Positions 62,841 to 64,000 of a stretch of DNA of 64,000 nucleotides are shown piece by piece. The notes below the pieces were generated by a model. That model was not told the DNA's origin and did not search any database. It worked only from the letters and a program-made list of their open reading frames with translations. Each line of letters opens with the position of its first letter. Within the stretch, counting starts at the first letter, position 1. The position numbers and the translations under genes were made by a program. Source of the stretch: Anopheles merus. Its lineage: Eukaryota; Arthropoda; Insecta; Diptera; Culicidae. The stretch spans positions 20,944,389-21,008,388 of the forward strand of contig NC_054084.1 of NCBI RefSeq assembly GCF_017562075.2, in the 5' to 3' direction.

Positions 62841-64000
62841 ATCGATTAACTATTGGAGCTGAAAACAAGGACAACTACAACTGCGAACATGTGCATCAAA
62901 TCTATTTCCATAATTCTCCAAAGTAAATGACACTGTAGAAGATAGATCTAGTTCCCCAGGCACGCCAATTTCCCAAGATGAATCACGTAGGCTTTCAACC
63001 GACGCCAAACAAAGCAGACAGTTATTGGAGCATACCTCACAAAACGTTGAAATCTCGTAGATATTTGGTGAGACAATGTTGAACCTGCAGGCTCCACACA
63101 TCACACAGACAATTATTCTACCAAACTTCGAACCAATTTTCCCTCCGCACAGCTAACGAGTTACGCGCGGCGATGCGTCTAGCAAGCAATCTCGTATCGT
63201 GTCCGTTTATGGTACCCACGACCCCCGCCGGACACAGTAAGTATCTAAATGGAAGGAAACCGAACAACATACAAAATATTTACACGTGCAGTTCCCACGC
63301 TGACGCACCATCTGCTTGCACTCAAGCGCAGGTATGTACGCAACAGAAACGGAACGCACACTCGTCGGCTGGGGCAACCGCACCGCCAAACTCCATCGCC
63401 AAACTTAGAAAACAATGGCAGGAAAACGCTAGAGAGGCTTTAAAAAGCATGACCGAGGGGAAACCGAAGCAAACACAAAAAATAATCATCCCCCTTCTGT
63501 TTCCTGATGCGGGGGTCGGCACACACCGCGCGTTTTGGGTGATATTCGATCGGATTTGATCGCGTTTTTCATCTATTGTTTTCAATTTGCATATCGACGA
63601 CAGCTGCCACGGTCGCTGTTTGCAGTCTTAGTTGGTGGGAGCGGAAGAGGAACAGTACCAAGGCATGGGAAAAACCTCGGTGAAGCATTAGACCCATTCG
63701 AAGCTTCTGTTTTTTTGTGCTCCATTTTCGGTAGTGTGGCACAAACGGGCATAACAGTGACGATCATAAGCATCGGTGATTTTGTTTGAAGAGGGGGGAA
63801 TGGAGGAGAGAGACAGTACCGTACCGGGTTAAAGTCGTTCCCAGTTGAAGCAACGCTTTTCCAGTGGTTGGAAAGCTCCGAGCAATGTCCTCCCGGATAG
63901 AGCAACGAGCATGAAGATGTAGCTTAGAAGCTGCCAGACGGTTGTGCGGTACGTTCTCATAATGGAATTTAAATATGGTACAGTTTTTATTTCTGTTTCT
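62841..64000. other. Non-coding DNA at the right edge
   Basis: No exon, RNA gene or clear repeat was recognised. Short ORFs on both strands (for example 63173-63559, plus) show no family resemblance. Confidence 0.35.

Noticed and set aside
15400..64000. tRNA, rRNA, microRNA, CRISPR or prokaryotic-type features
   Set aside because: I looked for tRNA T-arm signatures and several well-known insect microRNA seeds by eye and found none. The DNA is clearly eukaryotic nuclear sequence.

Overview
The window reads as nuclear DNA of an insect, most likely a mosquito and probably Anopheles. Coding exons are GC-rich with short introns and GT/AG junctions. The long non-coding tracts are full of CA/GT and CT/GA microsatellites, and the developmental regulator carries poly-glutamine tracts. 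The species is inferred from these features; nothing here was searched against a database.

Only two protein-coding genes can be supported, both on the minus strand and in tandem. At the left edge (1-2086) are three exons of an STK40/SHIK-type Tribbles-related pseudokinase, whose C-terminus runs off the window. Between 12805 and 15367 lie six exons of a single-zinc-finger GATA transcription factor, most like insect GATAd. All splice phases agree between exons, giving at least 723 codons. Its first coding exon is not securely located.

Between the GATA stop codon (12805) and the STK40 5' region (about 2.1-2.75 kb) lies about 9 kb of AT-rich sequence, which is A/C-rich on the minus strand for most of its length. 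I interpret it as a very long GATA 3' UTR ending near 3640, where a polyadenylation hexamer and a GT-rich element occur. This stretch contains a 245-bp foldback element (5009-5253) with five 21-bp units in each inverted arm.

From about 15.4 kb to 64 kb I find no convincing coding exon. The many ORFs there are low-complexity, mutually overlapping and unlike any family I recognise. The region is best read as long 5' intron(s) and/or upstream regulatory DNA of the GATA gene. Supporting this, a textbook recursive-splice (ratchet) site sits on the minus strand at 42972/42973. Candidate enhancer-like motif clusters (POU/forkhead at 16.5 kb, paired GATA at 22.47 kb, homeodomain core at 49.09 kb), a GC/GAGA-rich promoter-like block (31.4-32.3 kb) and large microsatellites make up the rest.

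How the parts fit: the GATA protein would bind WGATAR sites, including possible autoregulatory ones in its own intron. The STK40 homologue would act as a scaffold for the COP1 ubiquitin ligase through a DQLVPE motif. The two genes are adjacent, but nothing in the sequence shows that they share a pathway.
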